In this document: piece after piece, positions 1 through 7,721 of the stretch
How the letters are laid out: every line of letters starts with the position of its first letter
Position numbering within the stretch: the first letter of the stretch is position 1
Origin: Nocardia sp. XZ_19_385
GTDB taxonomy: Bacteria > Actinomycetota > Actinomycetes > Mycobacteriales > Mycobacteriaceae
Reading direction: 5' to 3'
Assembly: GCF_015355755.1 (NCBI RefSeq)
Contig: NZ_JACVEE010000006.1
Location: 1 to 64,000 of the forward strand
Length of the DNA stretch: 64,000 nt
Position numbers and translations under genes: made by a program
Notes under the pieces: generated by a model
Seen by the model: the letters and a program-made list of their open reading frames with translations, nothing else
The model's database searches: none
What the model was told of the DNA's origin: nothing

Positions 1-167
1 CAGCGATGCGCGCCCACGCCCGCGCCACCCGCACCCGCCTGGTCGATGTGGCCCGCGCCGTCATCGAGCGCCACGCCGACACCACCGCGATCCTCGCCCA
101 CCCCCGCCCCAGCGCGCCGATCGGGCCGGAGACAACCGATATCGGGACGACCACCCCGGCCGCCTAG
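1..167 (+). CDS. C-terminal end of an unidentified protein, cut by the window edge
   Basis: An open frame enters the window and reads from base 3 to a TAG at 165-167, giving 54 residues. The sequence is rich in Ala, Arg and His, with an amphipathic stretch (ARAVIERHADTTAILAHP) followed by a Pro/Thr-rich tail typical of a disordered C-terminus. Codon third positions are almost all G or C, as in neighbouring genes, which supports real coding. I do not recognise the family. The rest of the gene lies to the left of the window. Confidence 0.45.
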   Translation, partial: AMRAHARATRTRLVDVARAVIERHADTTAILAHPRPSAPIGPETTDIGTTTPAA

Positions 168-477
168 ACCAAGGTCACCAGAGAACCAGGCCATCAACTT
201 GTAGCGAATGCCGCTCGCGGCCGTCGACTTCGGCCTGCTCGGGCTATGACTGGTCACAGCGGGATGAAACGTGCGGTGCGGGCACCCTCGAACCCTCCCG
301 GCGTGCCGCCGACCGGACGCGCGGACTCACCTCCGCAACGGTAGCGGCCGGTGGTGCCGATCTTGTTGTCTTCCAGGCGCATCGGTCGCGGCGACGCCCA
401 GTTTCGGTGCTGACCGCGAGACCCCGAGTGAGCAGGTCAACACACCTCTCAGGCTTGCGGGGTGTGTCCCGCTGTCG
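168..477. other. Intergenic stretch with no supported gene
   Basis: About 310 bases between the partial gene and the winged-helix gene. Overlapping short frames exist on both strands but none has a ribosome binding site with recognisable protein content. I see no clear hairpin or promoter. Confidence 0.4.
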
Positions 478-798
478 TCACCTCTTGCCCAGCAATCGCA
501 CCACCGGGTGCTTCGGTCCTGGTCCGGACAGTGACGTGCCGGTGCGCACAGATGGCACGTCCACCGCCGCTCGCCCTATCGCTGTTTCGAGCCAACGGCG
601 CGCGCGGGCGGTCAGCTTCCAGGTCTGTTCCGGTTCCGTGTCGGTCTGCTCGACCAGACCCGAACGGGCAAGCGAGGCCAGGGATTTGCGGACCACCTTC
701 CCCTCGAGGTGGGTTATAGCCTCCATGCCCTGCACGCTCAGCGGTGTTCCGCCAGCATGTAGGGCCGCCAAAACCCGGCCTTCGTTGATGGTGGTCAT
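478..798 (-). CDS. Small winged-helix DNA-binding protein
   Basis: A 106-residue protein starting at the ATG at 798 (MTTINEGRVLAAL...). Residues 1-65 read as a helix-turn-helix and wing: a helix for gene-content sensing (GRVLAALHAGGTPLSVQGM), a recognition-helix-like segment (GKVVRKSLASLARSGLVEQ) and a basic C-terminal helix ending in RARRWLETAI. The frame stays open 60 codons further upstream, but that part is the tail of the neighbouring MarR region in another frame and is not a credible N-terminus. It lies 10 bp downstream of the MarR remnant on the same strand. A role in transcription is inferred from the fold only. Confidence 0.55.
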   Translation of the reverse strand: MTTINEGRVLAALHAGGTPLSVQGMEAITHLEGKVVRKSLASLARSGLVEQTDTEPEQTWKLTARARRWLETAIGRAAVDVPSVRTGTSLSGPGPKHPVVRLLGKR

Positions 799-808
799 GT
801 CCGAGCCT

Positions 809-1126
809 TTACCCCGGCGGCAGAGAACCAAACACGCCTCGGCAACCGAATACGAACGCGCGAAAATCGCGAAGTGCTCTCGCTCTAGCTGGGCGAGCCG
901 TGTCAGGGCGGGTTTGCCGCACCCGTCGGCCTGCCTCGGTGAGGTCCACGATGACGGCCCGGCCATCGCCAGGGTCACGGCGGCGCAGGACCAGCCCGTC
1001 GCGCTCCAAGCGTGTGATGAGTTGAGTGATGCCCGGTTGGGTCAGTTGCTCGGTCTCGGTCAGATCGGTCAGCCGTGCCGGGCCCCGGCGAGCCAGAGTG
1101 TCGAGGACCGACAGTGCCGTGACCAC
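809..1126 (-). pseudogene. MarR family regulator, probably broken at both ends
   Basis: Residues 3-67 of this frame match the MarR winged helix: LARRGPARLTDLTETEQLTQ, then PGITQLITRLERDGLV and the wing RRDPGDGRAVIVDLTEAGRRV. The GTG at 1126 is an unlikely start because MarR proteins normally have about 30 residues before this point. Reading upstream, the frame gives a plausible continuation (GPRARVGPV) for only a dozen codons before a TGA at 1160-1162. After the wing, the frame turns into Arg-rich nonsense instead of the usual dimerisation helix, and a better tail (RLAQLEREHFAIFARSYSVA) appears in another frame. Both features point to a decayed gene. A short functional relic cannot be excluded. 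Confidence 0.5.
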
Positions 1127-1253
1127 GGGGCCGACACGCGCCCGCGGTCCGACATCTGTTCACACATCAGGCGCCCCGATCTGCAGCGGCAGCACGGCAT
1201 TGGCGGAACCGAAACCACTGGAGTGGCATAGAACAGCAGCACCCGAGCAGTAA

Positions 1254-1724
1254 CTAACCTTCGGCCAGCTGTTGAGCTTTGGCGTAGGCGAGGTGCAGGA
1301 AGTCGGCGCCGGCCAGGGCCGCCATCCCGTCAGCCACCAGGCGGGTCGCCCGCGGCGCGAAGACGTGTCCGATGGTGAGGGCGGTGACCGCCCAGACATC
1401 GAAACAGAAAGGGCAGCTCAGCAATTCGCCGAAGCTGTGCTGGATGCCCGCGTCACCCTTCGGCTGCTCCATCACTTCGCCAGGGCCACCGGTGCCGGTC
1501 TCCTCGGTGAACGGGGCTCGCACGGGTCTGGTGACAGCGGCCTTGGTCACCGTGCGGGACAGTTTGTGGGCGGCTGCCGCGGTGGTGATCAACTCCCGCA
1601 CCGTCATGTCCCGCGGGAGTTGTCGATCTGTCAGCCTTCCCCAGAGTGCGACGCCGGCGACGACAACCACGTAGAGCGTCATCGTCACCACGTAACCGCC
1701 CAAGCGGCGCTGGTTCTCGTTCAT
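1254..1724 (-). CDS. DUF1360 family membrane protein
   Basis: A 156-residue protein from ATG 1724. Segment 10-32 (VVTMTLYVVVVAGVALWG) is a membrane helix, and a second hydrophobic stretch follows the family signature SCPFCFDVWAVTAL near residue 105. That Cys-Pro-x-Cys-x-x-Val-Trp pattern is characteristic of DUF1360 proteins, which are often annotated as sporulation-related in other bacteria. A middle section (residues 75-95) is Gly/Glu/Pro-rich and presumably flexible. A TTG eight codons upstream is a possible alternative start, but its Shine-Dalgarno-like GGGAAGG touches the start codon. The molecular function is unknown. Confidence 0.75.
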   Translation of the reverse strand: MNENQRRLGGYVVTMTLYVVVVAGVALWGRLTDRQLPRDMTVRELITTAAAAHKLSRTVTKAAVTRPVRAPFTEETGTGGPGEVMEQPKGDAGIQHSFGELLSCPFCFDVWAVTALTIGHVFAPRATRLVADGMAALAGADFLHLAYAKAQQLAEG

Positions 1725-1748
1725 GGGCGGAATACCGCCCGGATGCAA

Positions 1749-2001
1749 CCTTCCCGCTCTTGATCGATGTAACTCATGGATTCCCTTTCCAAGCCCGTCG
1801 GAAATGTCAGGTCCGCGTGGTGGGGTCTTCGCCGCAGCGCTGCAAGGTCAATGCACTCAGCGCGCCACCGAGTTCAGGTCCGTTTGAACGGCAAGTGAGC
1901 GTGGGATCGGTTCTCCTTCGAACGCGGTATGCGAGTCGCCACACGCCTACCCGGCGGTCGAGCCTGCAAACAACTCGGGCGCGCGCCCGGCTCAGCGATT
2001 C
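1749..2001. other. Intergenic stretch, nothing recognised
   Basis: About 250 bases between the DUF1360 gene and the end of the sigma-factor gene. No convincing coding frame or hairpin. Confidence 0.35.
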
Positions 2002-2619
2002 TCAGTCGCAGGAAACCTGCTCGCGCAGCGTACTGAGGGTCTTGGACAGGATGCGCGAGACCTGCATCTGTGAAATGCCGAGGTGCTGGGCGATTTCAGC
2101 TTGAGTCCGGAACTCGAAGAACCGCATATTCAGCACCAGGCGCTCGCGATCGGGCAGGGCCGCGATCAACGGCTGGACCGCGAGGAAGTCCTCGACGAGT
2201 CCGTATCGGGGATCTTCGGTGCCGAGCCGGTCGAGCAATGACGGTGGTGCGCTGTCGTTTTCGCTGCTGGTGGTCGCATCGATCGGCGTGGCCTGGTAGG
2301 CGTTGCGGGCGATTAGTGCGTTGGTGATCTCGATCAGGTCCGCGTCGAGTTCGGCGGCGAGTTCGCGGGCTCTGGGTGCGCGGCCGAGCCGGTGGGTCAG
2401 CGTCTCGGTGGCGGGGCCGAGGAGTTGCTGCAGGTCCTTGGTCCGGCGCGGTACCCGCACCGCCCAGGTGTTGTCGCGGAAATGGCGGCGCACCTCACCC
2501 ATGATGGTAGGTACCGCGAAAGCCAGGAAGTTCCTCCCGTAGACGGGGTCGAAACGGTCGACGGAAGGTGCTTGCCCTTCGACGCGGCGATGTCGCGCTG
2601 CATCATCTGGTACTGCCAC
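2002..2619 (-). CDS. N-terminally truncated SigB/SigF-type RNA polymerase sigma factor
   Basis: The 205-residue frame contains sigma region 2.3-2.4 (SVDRFDPVYGRNFLAFAVPT, IMGEVRRHFRDNTWAVRVPR), region 3 (QQLLGPATETLTHRLGRAPR) and a complete region 4 (LPDRERLVLNMRFFEFRTQA, then EIAQHLGISQMQVSRIL). It belongs to the stress-type SigB/SigF/SigG group. Regions 1.2-2.2, about 60 residues that bind core polymerase, are missing. The residues before SVDRFDP do not resemble a sigma factor, and the GTG start at 2619 lies inside another open frame beginning at ATG 2684 (MDAVQVQKKLELSPDEDF). The gene is therefore either a deletion product or a frameshifted fusion. Without region 2.1-2.2 it should not work as a normal sigma factor. 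Confidence 0.65.
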   Translation of the reverse strand: MAVPDDAARHRRVEGQAPSVDRFDPVYGRNFLAFAVPTIMGEVRRHFRDNTWAVRVPRRTKDLQQLLGPATETLTHRLGRAPRARELAAELDADLIEITNALIARNAYQATPIDATTSSENDSAPPSLLDRLGTEDPRYGLVEDFLAVQPLIAALPDRERLVLNMRFFEFRTQAEIAQHLGISQMQVSRILSKTLSTLREQVSCD

Positions 2620-3050
2620 GCCGTGAGGATGAAGTCCTCATCGGGAGAGAGTTCGAGCTTCTTCTGTACCTGCACTGCGTCCATCCGCGTGAGACTAGCG
2701 ACACGGCCCGACAAGCACTGGCGGATCCGAACGAACGCAGGACAAGACACGGGCAAGGGTGCTCGTGGGGTCACGGAACGAACGGTGCCTACCTCACGCA
2801 TCACTCCGCTAGGAGTGCGACGAGGCCGAGTTACCTTGTGCGTGAAGCGTTGAAGACTCAGAGACGCTGACCGGCAAACCGTGGGTGACCCGCACGGCGT
2901 GGTGCTTCCGAACCAGCAGTCACTCCTACATCGGGCATGTGCCTGCGTTCGCGAGATCAACCGGCGGCCAACCGAACCGCGCGCCCAGCGGCATCTCCGG
3001 CTGCTCTAAGCCGCAGCGGCTCTGGTACTTCTGCCACCGTGGAGGCTCGC
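2620..3050. other. Region upstream of the truncated sigma factor
   Basis: On the minus strand, a short frame from ATG 2684 gives about 40 protein-like residues (MDAVQVQKKLELSPDEDF, then AWQYQMMQRDIAASKGK) that run out of register where sigma homology starts. The rest, about 360 bases, has no supported gene. The end carries the ribosome binding site GGAGG (3041-3045) of the next gene. Confidence 0.4.
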
Positions 3051-3545
3051 ATGATGACTACTGTCTTCGGTGTGAAGCTCTCCACGACACAGCAGCAGCG
3101 TGCTCAGGCGCGCGCGGAGTGGCAAGCACAGTTCGACACTGCAGTAAAGATCGCCGAGTTCACTGATCTGGTGACCGAGAACGATGCCGTCCCCGGCCGT
3201 TACCGCGCCACTGTCTCGCTGCACCGTCCCAGTGGCAAGTGGCTGATCGATCTCTGGTCCGTACAGGGCTATCTGAACGCCGTAGAGCTTCGAGACTTCG
3301 CCGAGGCGGTGATCGCAGGGGTGGGATCAGGCCAAGACTTCACGACCGAATTCCAGAGCCGTTGTCGTCATCAAGACCCGTTTTTCGTGAACATCGGTGC
3401 CGAGCGCGAGAACGACCGGCTGTGCTTGCTGGCTCAGGTCCTCGACGGCAGCTGCGGCAGTATCGAATTCGAGCGCGACTACACGGACTCCTCGGAGCTG
3501 GTTGCTGGAGCGCGGGCACTGCTGGCAACTCTTGCCGAGGTGTAG
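3051..3545 (+). CDS. Hypothetical protein, 164 residues
   Basis: The start is the double ATG at 3051/3054, five bases after a strong GGAGG. The protein is soluble: no signal peptide or membrane segment. It opens with a charged helix (TTQQQRAQARAEWQAQ), then alternates strands and helices with conserved-looking aromatic positions (SGKWLIDLWSVQGYL, DPFFVNIGAERENDRL). The second half ends with a helix SSELVAGARALLATLAEV. The layout suggests a small alpha/beta fold, but I do not recognise the family. It stands alone between a decayed region and a MerR locus. Confidence 0.6.
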   Translation: MMTTVFGVKLSTTQQQRAQARAEWQAQFDTAVKIAEFTDLVTENDAVPGRYRATVSLHRPSGKWLIDLWSVQGYLNAVELRDFAEAVIAGVGSGQDFTTEFQSRCRHQDPFFVNIGAERENDRLCLLAQVLDGSCGSIEFERDYTDSSELVAGARALLATLAEV

Positions 3546-3594
3546 CAGTAGCCATGTCTTCGAGGCTGCCACGAGCCCGCTCTCATGTCGGGGG

Positions 3595-3618
3595 ATGACT
3601 CAGGGCATGACTCAGGGC
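3595..3618. repeat. Two tandem 12-bp repeats
   Basis: ATGACTCAGGGC occurs twice head to tail. It lies in the roughly 310-base gap between the hypothetical gene and the MerR gene, in which I see no gene. Probably slippage. Confidence 0.6.
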
Positions 3619-3859
3619 GGTATTGCCTGATGGCTCGGCCACCGCAACCGCAAGCGGGCCGCGACGCCCTGATCGGCCGTCGCGCTGTGCATTAGTCGGG
3701 GACTTCCCGGGCCAGTTGAACGTCTATGTCCACCACAATTCGGCACGAGCGTGCGTTCGGTCGACTGCGCCTCTGCCGGCGGAATCGACCCGTAAGCGGC
3801 TACTCAATACCGGTGCCAGGGCCTGATCCCGGCCAGGATCTGGTCTAGGTGCCTGTACC

Positions 3860-4261
3860 TCATGCACACGACTGGGATGCTGCCGGAGTTCCGACTGCGA
3901 CGGCTGTGGTCGCGCGGTGTGCCCGGTTCACGGCCATGAGTTCATCGAGGGCGTCCCGCGTCTGGACGAGTTCGGTGATGTGGTCGGACAATCGGTCGCG
4001 TTCGCGGACCATTCGCTCGAATGCGGCGTCAGTGTTCTCATCGCTCGGTGCGTCGACGCAGGGCAGGATGACGGCGATGGTCCGGCTGGACAGGCCCGCG
4101 GCGTAGAGCCGCTGGAGAAATTCAACCCGCTCGACATCGTAGGCGGTGTAGTGGCGCTGGCCGCTGGTGCTGCGGGTGCTGGTGAGTAGCCCCTGGTCCT
4201 CGTAGTAGCGCAGCGAGCGCACGCTGGCTCCGGTTCGTGCCGACAGTTCCCCGATGCGCAC
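3860..4261 (-). CDS. MerR family transcriptional regulator
   Basis: A 133-residue protein with the classic MerR start MRIGELSARTGASVRSLRYY, wing residues GQRHYTAYDVERVEFLQRL, and a C-terminal coiled coil (ERMVRERDRLSDHITELVQT). It lacks a Cys cluster for metal sensing, and the effector domain is very short, so it resembles the small MerR proteins that sense redox or electrophilic stress. It is transcribed away from the old-yellow-enzyme gene. The 112-bp gap holds a MerR-type promoter with a stretched spacer, so control of the reductase gene is likely. The inducer cannot be told from sequence. Confidence 0.9.
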   Translation of the reverse strand: MRIGELSARTGASVRSLRYYEDQGLLTSTRSTSGQRHYTAYDVERVEFLQRLYAAGLSSRTIAVILPCVDAPSDENTDAAFERMVRERDRLSDHITELVQTRDALDELMAVNRAHRATTAVAVGTPAASQSCA

Positions 4262-4294
4262 TTCATTCTCCTGACATGACCTGCATCACAGCAC

Positions 4295-4326
4295 TTGCCT
4301 CTGACATTGACGTCAGGTTTTAGCGT
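4295..4326 (+). promoter_or_regulatory. MerR-type promoter with operator dyad
   Basis: A -35-like TTGCCT (4295-4300) and -10-like TAGCGT (4321-4326) are separated by 20 bp, the overlong spacing typical of MerR-activated promoters. The spacer contains the dyad CTGACATTGACGTCAG (4301-4316), with 5-bp arms CTGAC/GTCAG. The position fits activation of the reductase gene by the divergent MerR protein. Inferred from pattern, not tested. Confidence 0.65.
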
Positions 4327-4373
4327 AGCCGATGTGCCCGCAAGCGGGCCCTCGAGACTACGAAGGAGCTTGT

Positions 4374-5447
4374 ATGACATCGCTTTTCGACAGCTACCGG
4401 CTCGGCGACCTGACACTGCCGAACCGTGTGGTGATGGCTCCGATGACGCGGGTGCGCGCCGCCGCGGGCGGCCTGGCGACTCCGTCCATGGCGACGCATT
4501 ACGCGCAGCGGGCGACCGCGGGGCTGATCGTGTCCGAAGGAGTACAGCCCAGCCTGATCGGGCAATCGAACCCGGGAACGCCTGGCCTCTACACCGAGGC
4601 GCAGGTCGCCGCCTGGCGTCCGGTAACCGCCGCGGTGCACGCCAACGGCGGACGGATCGTCGCGCAGATCATGCACGGCGGACGCGTATCGCACGTCGAG
4701 ACGATCGGCACTCAACCGGTCGGTCCGTCGGCGGTGCCCGCGGTCGGCGATGTGTTCACCCCGTCCGGGCGGCAACCCGCTCCGCTGCCCCGCGCCCTGG
4801 ACACCGCTGAGGTGCCCGAGCATGCGCTGTCTTACGGCGCGGCCGCGCGGCGGGCCATCGACGCGGGCTTCGACGGTGTCGAATTGCACGGCGCCAACGG
4901 CTATTTGATCTCACAGTTCCTCGCCTCGAACGCCAACCTCCGCACCGACCGCTACGGCGGCTCGGTCCAGAACCGGATCCGATTCGCGGTCGAGGCGACC
5001 GCCGCCACGGTCGACGCTGTGGGCGGGGCCCGAACCGGCATCCGGCTTTCCCCCGGCGCGACATTCTGGGGCGTCGAAGAGACCGGCATCGCCGATTTGT
5101 ACGCCGCGCTGCTGGACGAGTTGGCCCGCCTCGACCTCGCCTACATCCATCTGGAGGCGACCACCGACGACGAGGTGCTGCTCGGCCTGCGCCGCCGCTG
5201 GCCGGGCACCCTGATCATGAATCCCGTCTATCCGATGGGGCCCAAGCAAGTTGGGCGTGACGACGCCGACCGCTGGCTCGAGCTCGGCGCCGACCTGATC
5301 AGCTTCGGCCGCGCCTTCATCGCCAACCCCGACCTGGTCGAACGCCTGCGCAGCGCGCTACCGATCGCCCCGGTGGACGAATCGACGTACTACGAGGGCG
5401 GTAACACCGGGTATGTGACGTACTCGGCGTATCAGCATTCGGCATGA
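4374..5447 (+). CDS. Old yellow enzyme family alkene reductase
   Basis: A 357-residue FMN-dependent ene-reductase of the NADH:flavin oxidoreductase family, expected to reduce activated C=C bonds with NAD(P)H. Seen in order: LGDLTLPNRVVMAPMTRVRA at the N-terminus, the QIMHGGR FMN-binding segment, the catalytic His/Asn pair in ELHGANGYL, then SNANLRTDRYGGSVQNR, and the late phosphate-binding stretch DLISFGRAFIANPDLVERL. The start ATG 4374 follows AAGGAG by a normal distance. Length matches NemA-like enzymes. Together with the divergent MerR regulator it looks like an electrophile-detoxification unit. Confidence 0.93.
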   Translation: MTSLFDSYRLGDLTLPNRVVMAPMTRVRAAAGGLATPSMATHYAQRATAGLIVSEGVQPSLIGQSNPGTPGLYTEAQVAAWRPVTAAVHANGGRIVAQIMHGGRVSHVETIGTQPVGPSAVPAVGDVFTPSGRQPAPLPRALDTAEVPEHALSYGAAARRAIDAGFDGVELHGANGYLISQFLASNANLRTDRYGGSVQNRIRFAVEATAATVDAVGGARTGIRLSPGATFWGVEETGIADLYAALLDELARLDLAYIHLEATTDDEVLLGLRRRWPGTLIMNPVYPMGPKQVGRDDADRWLELGADLISFGRAFIANPDLVERLRSALPIAPVDESTYYEGGNTGYVTYSAYQHSA

Positions 5448-5454
5448 ACGCCCT

Positions 5455-5484
5455 GGTCCGCCGTGGCGGTGTCCACGGCGGACC
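5455..5484. terminator. Bidirectional hairpin between convergent genes
   Basis: Perfect 12-bp arms GGTCCGCCGTGG / CCACGGCGGACC with a 6-base loop. It sits in the 59-bp gap between the ends of the reductase and crotonase genes, so it can end both transcripts. Confidence 0.85.
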
Positions 5485-5506
5485 GGTTAGCACACCGCGC
5501 TGGACG

Positions 5507-6217
5507 TTAGGGACGCCTGATCAGTGCGTGGTCGTTGTAGCCCACGACCGGTTCTTGGAGTGCGTCGACGGCGTGGCGATGCAGGGCCGTCTTGATCTCG
5601 GCGAGCACCGGGCCGCGGGTGTGGGCCAGCGATTGTGCGTACTCGACGGCAACCGGGAGGACGCGGTCGGGTTCGGTGGTCGCGTCGATCAGGCCGGCGG
5701 CGAGGGCGTCCGCGGCGCCGTAGCGGCGTCCGGAGACCAGCGCCTCGTGGGCCACACCCGCCGGGAGCCGCGACCTGAGCATGGCGACGGCCGCATAGGC
5801 GTAGTTCGCCCCCAGGCTGACGCCCGGGAAGCAGAAGAATCCCCGGTCGGCGCGCATGACCCGATGATCGTGGGCGACAGCCAGGAAGGCACCGGCTCCG
5901 AAGGTGTGGCCGTTCAGGGCTGCGACCACCGGCATCGGCAGGGTGAGGATGCGGCGGAACAGCTGCTGCACCTCGGTGAGATACCAGTCGGCGCGTTCGG
6001 GTTGACCGGCGCACCAGGCGAGGTCCGCGCCGGTCGAGTAGTGCTTGCCGTCGCCGGTGGTGACCAACGCCGCGGGACCCTCGCTCGCTAGCGCCTCGTC
6101 GAGGATCGTGTTCATCCCGGACAGCCAGTCGGGGTGGAACCGGTTCTCGGTATCCCGCTCCCCGCGCTCGCCGAGATGCACGATGAACACGTCGCCTTCA
6201 CGCCGCAGGTATGGCAT
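5507..6217 (-). CDS. Enoyl-CoA hydratase/isomerase (crotonase) family protein
   Basis: A 236-residue crotonase-fold protein acting on acyl-CoA. The oxyanion-hole segments are visible: YSTGADLAWC near residue 62 and ALNGHTFGAGAFLAVAHDHR near residue 100. The catalytic Glu expected just after the second segment in hydratases is not obvious, and the pattern HTFGAGAFL-x-HDHRVMRADRGFF resembles delta3,delta2-enoyl-CoA isomerases of the ECI type. Isomerisation is therefore as likely as hydration. It is a single gene on the minus strand, with the decarboxylase gene ending 95 bp upstream. Confidence 0.88.
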   Translation of the reverse strand: MPYLRREGDVFIVHLGERGERDTENRFHPDWLSGMNTILDEALASEGPAALVTTGDGKHYSTGADLAWCAGQPERADWYLTEVQQLFRRILTLPMPVVAALNGHTFGAGAFLAVAHDHRVMRADRGFFCFPGVSLGANYAYAAVAMLRSRLPAGVAHEALVSGRRYGAADALAAGLIDATTEPDRVLPVAVEYAQSLAHTRGPVLAEIKTALHRHAVDALQEPVVGYNDHALIRRP

Positions 6218-6311
6218 CGGGGCAACCTACCGCACACATTTTTGTCTCGACACGTCCGACACTCCGGTGCCGGTTTCGCCGGATTTGCCGAGGTGGCAGG
6301 CAGTTTCGACT

Positions 6312-7673
6312 TTACTTCGTCGTCCGGCCGCCGCTTTCCAGGTATCCGATCTCCCGCCGGAGGTCCGTCAGCAGCATTTCGGCGACGTCTCTGCTGAAAC
6401 CGTTGCGGATGACGAGCCTCATCACCGAGATATGTTCGAGGTTGGGCGGTAGCGCGTAGGTGGGTGCCTGCCAACCGCGTAGGCGCAATCGGCTGGACAA
6501 ATCGAACACGGTGAACCTGCGCTCGTAGTCGGGGTGGACGCGCAGGGCGAGGACCGGAAGCTGTTCACCGCCTGCGATCACCTGCACGCTGTCGATGTCG
6601 GCCAGTTCTTCGGCGAGGTACCGGGCGACGTCCCGGCATGCTTGCTGGACCGCCCGGTACCCGTCGAAGCCCAGGCGCAGGAAGTTGTAATACTGCGCGA
6701 TGACCGGGGCCCCGGAGCGGGAGAAATTCAGGGTGAAGGTTTCGACGCTGCCGCCGAGCAGTTCGCAGCTCAGCACCAGCTCCTTGGGCAGCGCGGCTGG
6801 TTCCTGCCACACGATCCAGCCCACTCCCGGGAACACCAAGCCGAATTTGTGTCCGGAGGTGTTGATCGACTGCACCCGCGGTAACCGGAAGTCCCACACC
6901 ACATCCGGCTCCAAGAACGGGGTGACGAAGCCACCAATCGCGGCGTCGACATGGAGTGGGACGTCGATCCCCGTACGCTGCTGCAACCCGTCCAGCTCCG
7001 CGGCCATCCGCTCGATCGGATCGAGCTTGCCGACCTGCGTGGACCCGAGTACTCCGATGACGCCGATGGTGTTCTCATCGCAGAGCTCCGGTAGCCGCGA
7101 TGGATCGAGCGTGTAGTCGGGCTGCTGGATCGGCATCCACCGTGGCTCCACATCCCAGTACTGACAGAATTTCGGCCAGCAGGTATGCACCGTTGTCGGC
7201 AGCACCAGGTTCGGCCGATCGACCGGAAGTCCCTGCTCGCGTCGGCGTTCGCGCCATCTGAACTTCATTGCCAGACCGCCCAGCATCGCGGCCTCGCTGG
7301 AGCCGCCGGTCGAGCATCCGACGCTGACGCCATCGGGGTCGCCCCACAGATTGTCGAGGATGTTGACGCAGCGCGCCTCCAATTCGACAGTCTGTGGGTA
7401 CTGGTCGTAGTCGACGATATTGCGATCCAGTGTTTCCGCGATCAAAGCGCGGACCTGTGGTTCCATCCAGGTCGTGCAGAACGTCGCCATGTTCAGCCGC
7501 GCGTTGCCGTCGAGGATGAGCTCGTCGCGGATCAGCGCGGCGGCTGCGTCAGGCGGCATCGGGCCGGCGGGAAGCTTGAATCTGGGCACCCCTCCGTCCG
7601 GCACCAACCCGCTGTAGAGCGGGTTGATATCGACCGATTCGTTCCACCGGTGTGACTGCACGTGGTTGAGCAT
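6312..7673 (-). CDS. gad: Glutamate decarboxylase (PLP-dependent)
   Basis: A 453-residue group II PLP decarboxylase of the GadA/GadB type, converting glutamate to GABA and CO2. Features: ARLNMATFCTTWMEPQV near residue 58, GSSEAAMLGGLAMKFRW around residue 125, the cofactor Asp in HVDAAIGGFVTPF, and the PLP-Lys in NTSGHKFGLVFPGVGW. The start ATG 7673 follows GAGGAGGA. It is the last gene of a tight unit with a P450 and a thioredoxin-reductase-like flavoprotein, which is unusual: bacterial gad genes normally pair with a GABA antiporter. A decarboxylase for a related amino acid in a biosynthetic route is therefore possible. Confidence 0.92.
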   Translation of the reverse strand: MLNHVQSHRWNESVDINPLYSGLVPDGGVPRFKLPAGPMPPDAAAALIRDELILDGNARLNMATFCTTWMEPQVRALIAETLDRNIVDYDQYPQTVELEARCVNILDNLWGDPDGVSVGCSTGGSSEAAMLGGLAMKFRWRERRREQGLPVDRPNLVLPTTVHTCWPKFCQYWDVEPRWMPIQQPDYTLDPSRLPELCDENTIGVIGVLGSTQVGKLDPIERMAAELDGLQQRTGIDVPLHVDAAIGGFVTPFLEPDVVWDFRLPRVQSINTSGHKFGLVFPGVGWIVWQEPAALPKELVLSCELLGGSVETFTLNFSRSGAPVIAQYYNFLRLGFDGYRAVQQACRDVARYLAEELADIDSVQVIAGGEQLPVLALRVHPDYERRFTVFDLSSRLRLRGWQAPTYALPPNLEHISVMRLVIRNGFSRDVAEMLLTDLRREIGYLESGGRTTK

Positions 7674-7721
7674 TCTCCGCTTTTCCTCCTCGGTGTGGAC
7701 TGGCGTGGAAGAGCTGAAGAG

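Noticed and set aside
407..1231. A 274-codon plus-strand frame
   Set aside because: Shadow of the minus-strand winged-helix and MarR genes: Arg/Ser-rich with no family character.
6312..7673. Gad-based acid-resistance island
   Set aside because: No glutamate/GABA antiporter gene nearby; neighbours are a P450 and a flavoprotein.
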